DNA of 32,094 bases from Auxenochlorella pyrenoidosa (GCA_001430745.1 KQ482063.1:395337-427430), one strand, 5' to 3'. Counted from the first letter of the stretch, positions 11,401 through 21,464 are shown. A program made the numbers and translations. Notes: generated by a model from the sequence alone, not told the origin.

Positions 11401-12833
11401 AGCTTGCGCGCCCACCAAAAGACGGTGTGCCACACACTGCATGCTGTGCCTCCCCCAGTGTAGGCAGCGCATGGCGTTCAGTACCCCCCCCCACCCCGCC
11501 CCACCCCCAAACCCCCCCTACCACTCCACCCCACCCGCACACCACCCAACCANNNNNNNNNNNNNNNNNNNNNNNNNNNNNNNNNNNNNNNNNNNNNNNN
11601 NNNNNNNNNNNNNNNNNNNNNNNNNNNNNNNNNNNNNNNNNNNNNNNNNNNNNNNNNNNNNNNNNNNNNNNNNNNNNNNNNNNNNNNNNNNNNNNNNNNN
11701 NNNNNNNNNNNNNNNNNNNNNNNNNNNNNNNNNNNNNNNNNNNNNNNNNNNNNNNNNNNNNNNNNNNNNNNNNNNNNNNNNNNNNNNNNNNNNNNNNNNN
11801 NNNNNNNNNNNNNNNNNNNNNNNNNNNNNNNNNNNNNNNNNNNNNNNNNNNNNNNNNNNNNNNNNNNNNNNNNNNNNNNNNNNNNNNNNNNNNNNNNNNN
11901 NNNNNNNNNNNNNNNNNNNNNNNNNNNNNNNNNNNNNNNNNNNNNNNNNNNNNNNNNNNNNNNNNNNNNNNNNNNNNNNNNNNNNNNNNNNNNNNNNNNN
12001 NNNNNNNNNNNNNNNNNNNNNNNNNNNNNNNNNNNNNNNNNNNNNNNNNNNNNNNNNNNNNNNNNNNNNNNNNNNNNNNNNNNNNNNNNNNNNNACACAC
12101 CCACACGCCATTCCCGGCAGCGCGGCACCCACCCGTCGGCCTCGCTGGCGGGGCAGAAGGTCCACCTGGTGCACGCCTGGTTGTCGTCGCACTTGCTGCA
12201 GCACTCGCCCGCGCCCGCCACCTGCGCCGCCTCCAGGATGTTGACTCCCATCCAAAAGTCCTCTGCCGTGGTTCAGGGGTGTGTGGGTGAGGGGTGGGGA
12301 TGCGGCTCAGGCAAGGCGAAATGGCCGGTGGCAGCTGAAGCAGAAGCAGGGCGATCGGGGTGGGGCGGCGCTGGCAGGATCGTGTGGCGCGCGCATGCAG
12401 GCATGCCACACCTCCGTAAAAACTGTTTCGGGGGCACGCGGCCAGCACCTCGGAGGCAACGGGCCCATACTGCAGGGAGGGCCAACGGCAGGAGATGAGC
12501 GGCAGCCGGAACGCGTTGCATGTGCAAGCAGCAGTTGGCGCTGCGCTGCCAAGCTGGATGCTGTCTGCAAGTTGGCAGACCGCTATACAGGCTTCCCACT
12601 GTGTTTTAAGCTTCCATTTTGCTAGAATGCCTTACAATTGTGTAACCCCAGCTCAGGGATGCAACGCGTCCCCTGAGCACAGCACCGGCCGGCGCAAGCC
12701 AAGGCTTGAGCCAGTTCAACCGTCTGTTCGGCGCTGCCACCGGAGCCCTGCCTACCTCTTTAGCGCCAACGGTGTGCACCATGAGCGTGATGCCCAGCGC
12801 CACAGCCGCCCAGTCAAGCCTGGGCACAGCCAT
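7688..12833 (-). CDS. Secreted cysteine-rich PAN/apple-like protein, 409 residues, 13 exons (paralogue 1)
   Basis: Exons: 12833-12756, 12469-12412, 12262-12133, 11295-11178, 10900-10822, 10470-10400, 10163-9971, 9454-9389, 9197-9168, 9004-8870, 8566-8464, 8133-8034, 7756-7688. Residues 1-24 are a signal peptide. A PAN/apple-like module (about 46-130) carries GECCSKC and CTRWTFC. A second module follows, with FFCRK and WALLYFN, ending HCDSEQP. Residues 243-275 form a small disulfide-rich segment ending CCGGLFCKPR. The C-terminus has NEC, LDFC, CGGPAADYFC and FKYIVCGN. PAN modules usually bind protein or carbohydrate; an extracellular or wall role is inferred. The PAN module is split by an intron containing a 542-base N gap. 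Intron 12 has a GC donor (CAG|GCGCGC). The model is strongly supported by the paralogue at 20153-17328, which shares six intron positions. The link of exon 1 to exon 2 is the weakest join. Confidence 0.8.
8419..8453. repeat. (CTGC)n microsatellite in an intron of the first PAN-type gene
   Basis: Eight perfect CCTG units lie immediately downstream, in coding sense, of the exon ending at 8464. Confidence 0.9.
9168..9197 (-). other. 30-base microexon encoding CCGGLFCKPR
   Basis: It is flanked by a CCCCGCAG acceptor and a GTGAGG donor, phase 1 in and phase 1 out. It completes the motif TDCCGGLFCKPR, matching ADCCGGMVCIPR, which the paralogue encodes in one exon (18195-18106). Confidence 0.8.
9529..9548. 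repeat. C20 homopolymer
   Basis: An uninterrupted run of 20 C in the intron between exons 7 and 8 of the first PAN-type gene; its length is probably unreliable in the assembly. Confidence 0.9.
9656..9989 (-). repeat. About 10-copy, 33-36-base minisatellite overlapping a splice donor
   Basis: The element ACCTGGCTG (plus strand) recurs at 9670, 9703, 9736, 9770, 9804, 9833, 9869, 9902, 9935 and 9969. Spacings are 33, 33, 34, 34, 29, 36, 33, 33 and 34. In coding sense each unit holds CAGCCAGGTG, which is the end of exon 7 plus its GT donor. The rightmost unit is the real exon 7/intron 7 junction at 9971; most of the others carry an extra donor-like CAG|GTG. Confidence 0.88.
11484..12117. repeat. 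C/A-rich simple repeat with a 542-base assembly gap
   Basis: N runs from 11553 to 12094. The left flank is C-rich CCCCACC-type sequence and the right flank is ACACACCCACACG. The gap therefore probably spans a CA/CCCA simple repeat. It lies wholly in an intron of the first PAN-type gene; reading frames through the N run are meaningless. Confidence 0.9.
12632..12645. promoter_or_regulatory. Back-to-back TTACA/TGTAA (poly(A)-signal-like on both strands)
   Basis: TTACA at 12632 and TGTAA at 12641 form a near-palindrome inside intron 1 of the first PAN-type gene. On the coding strand this could promote early polyadenylation after the signal-peptide exon. It could also mean that exon 1 belongs to a separate transcript. 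Confidence 0.35.
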
Positions 12834-13687
12834 CAGTACCCACCGCTCTTGTGGGCCGAAAGGGGCTGTTTCTGGTTGTTCGTTCCCTTCTGCAGGGAAA
12901 CCATGTCGAATGCACTCCGACTAGCAAGGCGATCGCTGTCCCACGCGCCTTTGAAACGCGGCGAGAGCCGCAGGGAAGGCGCGCCCTTGTCAGGGAGCAC
13001 AATGTTGCCTTTATCATAGCACCGACCGTCTAGCAAAGTGCCAATTGGCAAGCATGCAGCCCTTCTGCTCTTCCACTTGGGGCCGCCAGCTCAGCTGCCG
13101 CCGCCTCCAAGCTCATCATTGCGCAGCCCAAGAACACTCCTGGCTGCAGCCGAGATCGTGCTCAACGATGCAGTGAGAAGATTCGAAGAGGTGGGTTTAT
13201 AAGACTCGCCCAAACCAAACAACCCACAGCACCTGCCGATCGCTTTTGACCGCGCCCGCTGCGACGCGCTGCAGCTGTGCAACAGGTCCTGAACGGGTAG
13301 CGGCCCTCACTGCGCCTGCAACAACCTCTTTCTCCCCGCCTGTATGCACGTCTGAGATCTCAGTGTCTTTTGGACAGGGAGGCGGTGCTCACGGAAGGGG
13401 GGCCCGCATGTCAGCAGGGCGGCACACAGCAGGCGGGTATAAGGAAGGGCAGCACAGAATGCTGGGAGGTTTTGCGGCGGGCACAGATGTTTCAAGTGGG
13501 ATTGGGGTAGCGACTACTGCTTCCAGGTTTAGCAGCGTTTGGAGAAGCAGCAGAGCAGCGTTGACACAAAGCAGATCGGCCCAACGCCGCACGCGCCGGC
13601 GCACTGCACAGCGCTTGTTAGGCATGGTAGGCAGCATCTCGTCGGCATGTGGCTGCTACACCGGGCGGCCCGAGCAGCCCAGCTGCC
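12834..13687. other. Intergenic region upstream of the first PAN-type gene
   Basis: This 854-base stretch lies between the start of the first PAN-type gene and the stop of the minus-strand membrane protein gene. It should hold one promoter and one 3' UTR. I see only short unsupported ORFs. Confidence 0.5.
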
Positions 13688-15289
13688 CTAGGGCCTGGCG
13701 GGCTGCTCTGCTTTGCTGGTCGCCGTGCCGCGCCGCGCCGCGTTGCGCGCCCGGCGCAGCCCGGCGGCTGCCCAGAACAGGCGGCGCGCCCACCAGGCGT
13801 TGAAGCAGGTGTTGGCCAGCATGGTCGGCATTGCCAGCGCTGCGAAGCTCAGCAGCTCGCGGGTTGCCACCGAGAGGGGCGGTAGCTGCCCGCCCACAGG
13901 CGGCAGCGGCAGGGCGGCCGGCAGGAAGGCTGCCAGCAGCAGGGGGGCCTGCAGGACGCAGATCTTGAGCAGCCACCTGTACCGGCGGCCCTGCTCCGCC
14001 ATGACGGCCGCGGGCGACTGGTCCCGGCACATGTCCTGCACAACCTGCTGGCTGCCGTAGAGAGCCAGCTACCTGCACCAGGAGGATTTGTGAGGCCAGA
14101 AGCCCTGCCTGGACAGCTGGCCGCTGCGCTGCCAGCCACAGGGCCAGGAAGACGCCCAGCGAGACGAGCAGGGGCCCGGGCCAAAGCAGCTGCACGAGCA
14201 CCGTGAGGAAGGTGCCCTGCTGCGCAGCCCCCTCTGGCTGCTGTTCCGCGCTGCCGGGAGGCTGGCTGCAAGCGCGCACGCTGCTGGCGGCCGCGACAGC
14301 GGTGGGCGAGCTGCTGTCCCCCAGCAGGCTGGGTCGTCGGCTCGCCGGCCGTGCAGCATTGATGCACAGGGGGCGGCTCGACATGGGACGCGCCGCGGTG
14401 CCGGGGGGGCGAGCTGCCCAGTTGACGGCAGTGCATGCACTGGACAGGCCAACCATGCCTGCAGAGAGGGGTGGGTAGGCACATGGACGGGGAAGTCACA
14501 ACTCGCCCAGACCAGGCTTCAGAGGGCAGCGGATGCTGCCAGTGGCGGACCGCGCAGTCGCTGCACGGCAGACCAGCAGTGGGCCCGCAGGGCGCCGCAC
14601 CCAGCCGCTGCTGGCGGACACACCAGGTTGCTAGCAAGAGCTTTGCACTCCTCCTGCACCCACCTGCTTGCCCTGAAGTCGTCCAAATCAGCTCTTAGCC
14701 GGGGGCGGCTGCCTCTGCAACCAAGCGGTGTCTGCGGGAGGGCAGGCGGGGTATGGGGTTGGGGGTGTGCAGGAGTGCTTGGTGCGCAGGTGGCTGCTGC
14801 TCTCATGCACGTTGCAGCAAGAAGTTTAGTGCTGCAAGAGAGGGCGGGAAGAACTTGTGAGGTAGATTGGAAGGACCCCACACAGTGTGCGGGGCCCTTC
14901 CAGCCGAGCAATGGCAGCTTGAGCCCGGGGCCGCGGGCTCGGCAGCGAGCGCAACAGAGGCGCCAGGGAGGGCGCCCCGGGATGCATAGGCATGCCAAGA
15001 GTGACTGAGCCAGAGGTGGCTCTGAGGATGAGCGTGCCGAAATGAAGCCAGGTGGAAAAGCGGAGCATGTCAGGCCAGGCCTTTTGGGCAGTGCCAGCCG
15101 GCACCCGTAGCATCCCTGCTACGGTGACGGCAGACGGGGGACCCGGCGCTGCCCACTCGTGCTCTTTTCACGTACCTATGCTTGCCTGGTTGCCCTGCAC
15201 AGCGAGTCTCGGAGTCAGCACAGGTTCTCGGGTGATGTAGGCCTGCAGGAGGGCAAGGGAGGGCAGCAGGCGCTCGTAGAAAGGCATGC
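13688..15289 (-). CDS. Probable multipass membrane protein, incompletely resolved, with a frame break near 14066
   Basis: I do not recognise the family. The best-supported part is 14458-13688. It has a polar Ser/Ala/Pro-rich stretch, then hydrophobic segments around LLVSLGVFLALWL, PLLLAAFLPAALPL and LLSFAALAMPTML, and a basic tail ending QPARP-stop. An acceptor (CTCTCTGCAG) precedes 14458, so this is an internal exon. Two upstream exons join in phase: 15289-15176 (FYERLLPSLALLQAY) and one from 15115 (MLRFSTWLHFGTLIL), separated by a 60-base intron. A small exon near 14725-14655 is possible. Around 14072-14045 the frame shifts by one base; this is either an indel, an assembly error or, less likely, a 28-base intron with GT and AG ends. 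The true start may lie further right, in 15300-15560. Confidence 0.42.
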
Positions 15290-15622
15290 CTCATGGCCCG
15301 ACGGCAGCGGGGCGCTGCCGGGCAGGCACTGCCATTGGGTGCCTACACCCGTGGCCCTGCAGCCCCACAGGGCTTAGGACAACCTTGCTGGAGGCTAGTA
15401 GGCACCCGGTGCGCAGGAGGCGAGCTGCAGGTGCTGCAGGGTTGCCTCGGCTGCTGAGTGCCTGGACCGTGGGCCAGAAGGCCCAGAACCAGGTTGCTGG
15501 AGCCTCCAGACGAGACGGGGAGGCCTTCAGGCGCTGCTTACAAAAGCGCCACTCACCCAGCTTGTCTGGGACCCTGATTCTTGATGACAGGGCACTACAG
15601 AAAGCAGTCTGACAACTGAGAG

Positions 15623-16294
15623 GTGGTTGAGAAGGACTCGGAGCTCTGCAGGAAGAGGAGAAGGAGGAGGAGCCCTGGCAGCACGCCCTGCTGCGCCGCT
15701 GCTGTGCTGCCAGTGTCCGCCCATTCCCTGGCACTTGCAAGCTCAGTCGCCGCCTCTGTCCCCACATCGAGGTCATTCCTGTTGGCCAGGCCTCGCACTG
15801 GGGCACAGCGGAGCCGTGACGGCTGTGATGGTGACGGCCCTCGGCTTTCGCCCTGCCCTGGTGGCGCCTGGTCGCTCATCCAGCTTTGCAGGCGCGCAAA
15901 ACTTACTGATCTACCCACACCTTCCGGCAGTGGGGCTCCAGCGTCCTGTCGCTTTACCGCTCTCACTGCCTCCCAACGCTCCCTTCGTGTGTGCCCTTGC
16001 GCAGCCTGTCGGCCGTTGGGCAATGCCGCCCTGCGCCTGGCGGCAGAGCCAGCACCGCTGTCGCTCCGCCGCCAGCAGGCTGTTCTGCAGGCTGCCCGGA
16101 GAGTGCTGCCCCCTGCTGCCAGCCCACCCCCCACCTCAGCCAGATTGATAGTGTTTGTGAAGTCTTGGAAGGGCCGCCTCTTGTTTGGCGGCCTCATGCT
16201 GCTCAACGCATGGGGCATCTTCTCTGCTGGTTACCCCAAGATGGGCTTCCGCGCGCTGCTGTTCGCACTCTTCATCATGTTCCGCCCCGTGTGA
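15623..16294 (+). CDS. Hypothetical protein with a C-terminal membrane segment (weak)
   Basis: An open frame of 223 codons. The last 50 residues look real: a basic SWKGR, then hydrophobic LLFGGLMLLNAWGIF and ALLFALFIMF, with G/C-ending codons. The first 170 residues are low-complexity Arg/Ser/Ala/Pro and may not be translated. The stop overlaps a strong donor-like GTGAGT at 16291. The gene may therefore continue by splicing to an exon from 16411 (NRALDWWGRE) and further to about 16797. The opposite strand is also open across most of this stretch, so strand is not certain. The fold faintly recalls small Yos1-type ER membrane proteins, but I would not name it. Confidence 0.3.
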   Translation: MVEKDSELCRKRRRRRSPGSTPCCAAAVLPVSAHSLALASSVAASVPTSRSFLLARPRTGAQRSRDGCDGDGPRLSPCPGGAWSLIQLCRRAKLTDLPTPSGSGAPASCRFTALTASQRSLRVCPCAACRPLGNAALRLAAEPAPLSLRRQQAVLQAARRVLPPAASPPPTSARLIVFVKSWKGRLLFGGLMLLNAWGIFSAGYPKMGFRALLFALFIMFRPV

Positions 16295-17327
16295 GTGTGG
16301 GGCTCATGGGCAGTGCTGCAGGCAGGCCCTGCTGCTGCATGTGGCACGGAATTGTGTGCCTGCCTGCCTGCCAATCACGTCATCATGTGCCCTTGCGCCC
16401 TTGCCTGCAGCTGAATCGGGCCCTCGATTGGTGGGGGCGTGAGCACAGGTCAGGAGCGCGCCTGCTGGCAGCTCAGCAAGGCACTGCGGGGCAGGGTTGC
16501 TGCGCTTTGCTGTGGCACGAGGGCGTGCTGGCTGCCTGCCAAGGGTTAGCTGCATGTGCGCTTTTCTCACCCCATACCTTTTGCTGGCTGTCCATGACCT
16601 CCTGCCCGCAGCACCACCCTCGCGCTCGCACCTGGGCCATGCCGCCACCCAACCGACGGCCCAGCGGCGGCCCACCGGCGGCGGCTAGGCCCCCCAGCTG
16701 CACGGCGCACGCTGTCGGCGCTGCCATGTGCCGCCTGCCGCGGAGACGTCAGCGCGCCACCAGCCTCTTTGTGCGTTGCCCCTCGCCCTCACGTTAATTT
16801 TGTACCTGTGTGCGCACACATGCATGCATGCTCCGCATCCGCCTGTATTTTACTGCTTCCTTGCGCCCTTTCAAACATCTTCCCGATTCCGCAAACTTGT
16901 CCTTCCCTCTCGCGCTTGAGCCAACATGCAGTGCTTGCCTTGTCCCTACATCTGTTTTTATTGTGCCAGCCATGCAAAACCGACGCATTTGCAGGACGTT
17001 GTTGCCAGAGCGTTGAGGGAGCGCCCAGCGGACGTCGCATAAGTTCACCGATGCTGCCAAGAGGGCTTGCGAGAATGTTGCATCATGCACGTGCAGCATG
17101 CGGCAATTTAGCAGTGAGCAGCCTGCACTGCCATCTCATTTGCTTGCACAGCCTTGTTGAACTGAGCTGTTTGCGTGAGCAGACAAATTGTTGGGAGTTG
17201 GCCTCGTGACAACTACTGGATTTAACAAAGAAGCAAAAATGTCGGTGAAGAGTGAAATGAAAGGCGGCACCACGTACCAAGCAAGGCCTGCACAGGCGCG
17301 GCACGATGCGTTTCCGCGTGCTGCCGC
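16295..17327. other. Gene-poor stretch before the second PAN-type gene
   Basis: Possible 3' exons of the preceding plus-strand gene lie at 16411-16453 and 16612-16797. The rest, about 16800-17327, is more AT-rich and shows no supported gene. It presumably includes the 3' UTR of the minus-strand gene ending at 17328. Confidence 0.4.
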
Positions 17328-20153
17328 CTACCGCGCCGCCTGGCGGCTGCACCTGACATACTCGAATGTCTCGCACTGCCCCCACTCTGCTGGGTCGCAT
17401 TCCGCTCCTGTGGAGGGGCTCAGCGTCGCCTCTTGTACGGGCAGAGGCCCCGCCGAATCGGCCACCCCATCAAAGCCTCGCTCTGCGCAGAAGGCGGCAG
17501 CCGCTGGTTCGCCGCACTGCTGCGCCTCGCGTGCGCCCGCCTGCCAGTCGAGACACCAGGCCAGGGCGGTGCCGTTTGCGTCGGCGGCGGGACGGTCAAA
17601 CTGTTGTGTGTCGGGGTTGCCACCTGCATGTGACACCAAATGGTGGTGTCATGCCTGGGGTTTGGCACGCAGCGGCAGCGAGGCAGGGGCCGGCGGAAGC
17701 CCAAGCCAACATCAATCCCAAGCCTGCGTGCGTGCTTCCAAGCTTGTTGGGCAGGCGAGCAGCAGTCCCGACCTGCCCAGGGACCCACCCGTCGACAGCA
17801 CTGCCAGCGCGCATTCGCTGGGCAGCGCCTGCAGGCCGGCGCCGCCGCCGCTGCTGCCCGCACCCGCAGCCACCGGGAACTGCGGGCTGCGGCCCACGCT
17901 GCCGTCATCTGCAAGGTACGAAGCCTGCACCCAGGCCACGCCTGCAGGGCAGCGGAGGAAGGGGGCAAGAAGCAGGCAGCACTGGGGCTCAGACAGTGTG
18001 CACCCTGCATTCCGTGTGGCTGCACAGGCATCTGGGCCATGCATGCTGCGCTGCGCAGCGCTGTGCTGCGCTGTGCTGTGCTGAGTCACGCTGCGCTGCA
18101 CTGGCCTCGTGGTATGCAGACCATGCCGCCACAGCAGTCGGCATCGGTGGCGCACGAGGCGCCCTGCTCCGTGCCGCCCGCCCCCGCTGGGCAGCCTGCA
18201 AGGGTGGGAGGGCCCCGCAAGCCAGGCTGGTGGCCAGGCCGCTGGAGCAACAATTGTCTTGCATGATCTTGACTTCACGAGCAAGTCTGCAGCCTGTAAT
18301 GATGCACAGCTGCATCCTGCAGGCAGCGCCAGCGCCCGCCAGCCACGCCGCCTGCGCATGCCCCGCCAGAGATATCGGGCTGTGAACAAGCTTATCAACT
18401 TAAGGGCGCACCTGGGTGCTGCTCAGCGCAGTGCTCCAGGCTGGCAGCAGGGTACAGAGCCAGAGAGTGGGCGGCGGTCGAGTAGACCAGCGCCCACTCC
18501 TGCCCTGCTGCATCGATGAGCGTTAGTCCTGCATACCCCAACTGCTGGGTGAGAGGGACAGCACAGGTGGAGTGGGTCAGGGGGGGGGGGGGCTGAGGCT
18601 GCACCCGCTGGCAGCCAAAGTGTGCTCGCAAGCAGCAGCACGTGTTTCCAACCTCTGCCACTCGGGCAGGCAGGAAGAGACAGCGGCGCAGGTTGAGGGC
18701 ATGTCGCACGCACAGCATTGCACGCACAGCGGTGCCCACCTGCGACAAGCCTGCTCACCTCCTGCCCGTCCGTCAGCTGCGCCCCTGCATCACCGCCGCC
18801 CGCCCCCAGCGGCGACAGCTGCAGAGGCCCGCCCGCCACACGCCGGCAAAAGAAGTGCCGAGTGTCGTTGAAGCGGAGCTTCTCGATGTCGGCTGCACTA
18901 GGCAGGGGCACGAGGGCAGAAGGCAGGGGTGGTGCGGGCCAAGTGGGCTTGCTGCAAGAGCCAGCCCGGTGCACGAGCCTTGGGAGGGGGAAAATCCATG
19001 ACCAAGCCAGCTGCATCGTGAATCGCCCTGCTGGCAGCTACACCACGGGTGCAGCCGCCGCCGTGCACCCCGCTCCCAGCCTCACCCTCGCTGCCCTGGG
19101 CAGACTCCACATAGGCCGGAGCCTCATCTGTCAGCTCTCCAGACAGCCAGGGCAGGCCCACTTGTGCATGGTCCCACACAATCAGGGTGAGCCCATCGGC
19201 AGACCGGCCAGAGGTCAGCAGGCAGGCCCCCGGGGCAAAGGTCTGGCCGGCCAGGGGGCCAGCTGGCACGCGGCACCTGCGGGGGTGATGTCAACTAGCA
19301 CCGACGGGGCAGTCAGTCAGGTGTGGGAAGAGTGGGGCTTGGGGCAGGGGCGACAATGCCGGCTGCCAGGTCGGCCGCAGCCCGCCATGAGCGGCTGCAG
19401 AGCCCCGATGCCGGCGGTGTGCCTTCCCTGAACTTGCAGCCCAAACTGCTCGGCCTGCCCTGCTTTGCTGCGGGCCCTCACCCGCTGGCAGAGTCCAGCG
19501 GGCAGTAGCTCCACTTCTCGCAATACCGCGTGTTGCTGCACATCAGGCAGCCTGCGGGGGGCAAGGCATGACAGCAAGGCCAGGGCTCACGCATTATCAT
19601 GCGCACGGTGCCTGCCACGCATCGTGCCGGTTGTGCAGGCTGGCCCGGCAGGGCCCCTGTCCTCGGGGAGTGCCCTGCAAGCTCACATTCGCCGAGGGTC
19701 GTCTCGTTGTAGGCCCCCACTAGTGTTGCGGCGAAATAAAAGTCTTCAGCGTAGAAGCTGGAGGCGGGGCAGCTCAGCTGCACCTCGGTCACATCCGAGC
19801 CAAGCGCTGGCAGTGCTGGTGAGGTGGGGTCGCCCTGCAGTGCCGGTGGCAACAGCAGCAGGGGCAGAATGCCGCACGCCCTCCGGTTAAATGTGGCATG
19901 CGCACGCTTGTAGGGCTTTGCAAGACGTAACTGGCTGTGTCCCTTCAAATCACAGCTGTGGTTGTTGCTCCAGCGGCCGCTGACGGTACCAGGACAGGAG
20001 GCGGCAGCGGCAGCACAACTTGTCAAGGGGCACACGACAGGGCAGGCCATCAGGTGATGCGAGAGTATCTGCATTGCTTGCCTGGACTGCACAGCTCTGT
20101 GCCAGAAAGAACAGGACAGCGAACAAGGCGACGGGCGCGCCGACCGGGCACAT
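17328..20153 (-). CDS. Secreted cysteine-rich PAN/apple-like protein, 428 residues, 9 exons (paralogue 2)
   Basis: Exons: 20153-20082, 19834-19687, 19551-19482, 19276-19086, 18892-18759, 18544-18412, 18195-18106, 17941-17789, 17623-17328. Residues 1-22 are a signal peptide (ALFAVLFFLAQSC). The PAN-like module (about 55-140) carries FYAEDFYF, GECCLMC and CEKWSYC. The second module has FNDTRHFFCRR and WALVYST, ending SLEHC. The disulfide-rich segment (250-280) has GASCATDADCC and GMVC. The C-terminus has PSEC, LAWCLDW, CGEPAAAAFC and FEYVRC. Intron 1 has a GC donor (CAG|GCAAGC), as does intron 7 (CGAG|GCCAGT). It is the paralogue of the gene at 12833-7688. Introns after the signal peptide, inside the PAN module, at the module boundaries and in the Cys-rich tail fall at the same residue and phase. 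Function is unknown; extracellular binding is inferred. Confidence 0.8.
18045..18103. repeat. GCTGTGCTGC-type low-complexity run
   Basis: Imperfect repeats of CTGCG and CTGTG lie in intron 7 of the second PAN-type gene, just after its GC donor. Confidence 0.75.
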
Positions 20154-20429
20154 GTCCTCCGGCGGCCAACTATGTGCAATTCAGTCCTTCCAACACCGTG
20201 CAAGCAAAGAACGACGGCTGCGAAGCATGAAGAACGCTCAAACCCGCTCCGCCGGTGCAGCACGCGCCGCATGGTGAGTGAAATTTGGGACGTCTAACGT
20301 AAGAGTTGGGCCTCCGGAAATCAGCGGTCACAGTGCTTACCTCCATACCCGAGGCTGCGGTCCCCCCTCTGGCTCAGAAGTTCTGCGCGCCTCTTGTGCG
20401 TTGCTTTGCCCCACAAAGCTGCAGCAGTC
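20154..20429. promoter_or_regulatory. Short divergent promoter region
   Basis: Only 276 bases separate the start of the second PAN-type gene (minus) from the start of the DUF6737-like gene (plus). This makes a compact bidirectional promoter likely. No clear TATA box was found. Confidence 0.5.
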
Positions 20430-21370
20430 ATGGGTAGATTGATCGTTGCTGGTCCACGATTGGACGGCGCTGCTCCCATCAGCCCCGCCGCCGCCGCCCC
20501 CTGCCTGCTGCCGCTGCTGGGGACCCAGTTTGCCAGGCCGTCCTGGCCGTTGCGGCGCAGCCATACTAGCCATGGTTGGCGGCGGCAGTGCAGGGCTGCT
20601 GCAAGGCGCGAGGTGAGTAGCAGCAGAGGGCTGGGGCCAGGATTGCAGCGGCGCTCCCAATCAGGTCCTGCTGCCACCCAGCGTGCGGTCCACTGCTGCT
20701 CGCCAAGCCCGGCCCCCCAAGCATGCTGACCAGATTGCCGCTGCTTACGGGCCCCCCCCCCCACCACACACACTCAAGCAGGACACCGATCCTGGCGCAC
20801 AGATAGATGCTGCAGCCCAACCTGCGCAACAGCAACAGCTGCACCGGGAGCAGCCACAGCAGCAGCCGCAGCAGCAGCAGGCTGCTGCTGGAGGGCAGCC
20901 GAGCGAGCCGCTGCTAGACACCAATGTGTGGGTGAGTACTGAGCACTGCTGTAGTGCACCCTTTGGCTCTAACTTCAGCACAGCGGCGTGGGTTGCAAGG
21001 TTAGCCGCAGCATATGCGTGCCGCTGCTGGCGTCTCTGCGACGGGGCCCGTGCTCGCCCAGCCGCATCGCGCCCACCCTCCCAGCTAAATCGCAACTGAA
21101 ATGCATCACGCTGCATCACGCCCTGCCCCTGGCCCCCTGGCCCCTGGTCAGGCCTACAAGCCGGCTTGGTGCCAGCCCTACTCAATTGTGGCAACCGGCA
21201 GCTTTGTGGTGGCTGGCGCGTGGCTCGCCAGCGGCGGCTCGCCAGGGTGGACAGCTGCCGCGGCGCTGCCTGTGGCGGCATGGTGGTACCTCTTCCTTGC
21301 CGTGTACCCTGCCCAGTTCCAAGAGTATGCCGAGGGTATGAATGCGCAGCGGCGGCGGCAGCAGCAGTAG
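20430..21370 (+). CDS. DUF6737-like plastid/cyanobacterial membrane protein, 183 residues, 3 exons
   Basis: Exons: 20430-20612, 20782-20931, 21152-21370; all joins are phase 0. Residues 1-61 are rich in Ala, Arg and Ser with few acidic residues, as in a chloroplast transit peptide. Residues 62-111 are a linker dominated by Gln (CAG/CAA runs). The conserved part is residues 112-170. It begins WCQPYSIVATG and carries two hydrophobic segments (about SFVVAGAWLA and ALPVAAWWYLFLAVY), ending in a basic Gln/Arg tail. I recognise the C-Q-P-[WY]-S-I signature of a small two-helix family shared by cyanobacteria and plastids. Its function is not established. A plastid membrane location is inferred. TGTAA lies 90 bases after the stop. 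Confidence 0.68.
20826..20893 (+). repeat. CAG/CAA repeat coding for poly-Gln
   Basis: Imperfect CAG/CAA/CCG runs encode the Gln-rich linker between transit peptide and conserved domain of the DUF6737-like protein. Confidence 0.85.
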
Positions 21371-21459
21371 CATCAGCAGCAGCAGTGAGGTTCCAAGCAG
21401 CAAGGCCTGGTGACGCTTTGCGTCTGTTCTAGCGCGCCTTGCTGCTGCATCGCGGCCTG

Positions 21460-21464
21460 TGTAA
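21460..21464 (+). promoter_or_regulatory. Candidate poly(A) signal TGTAA of the DUF6737-like gene
   Basis: TGTAA sits 90 bases after the stop codon at 21370. Confidence 0.55.

Noticed and set aside
11234..12448. Long ORFs through the N run, both strands
   Set aside because: They exist only because N codons are not stops. The real exons here are 12262-12133 and 11295-11178.
15595..16218. 207-codon minus-strand ORF with a Leu-rich C-terminus
   Set aside because: No recognisable domain. The plus strand carries a better membrane segment at 16145-16288. I could not exclude it, so strand is left open in the weak plus-strand call.
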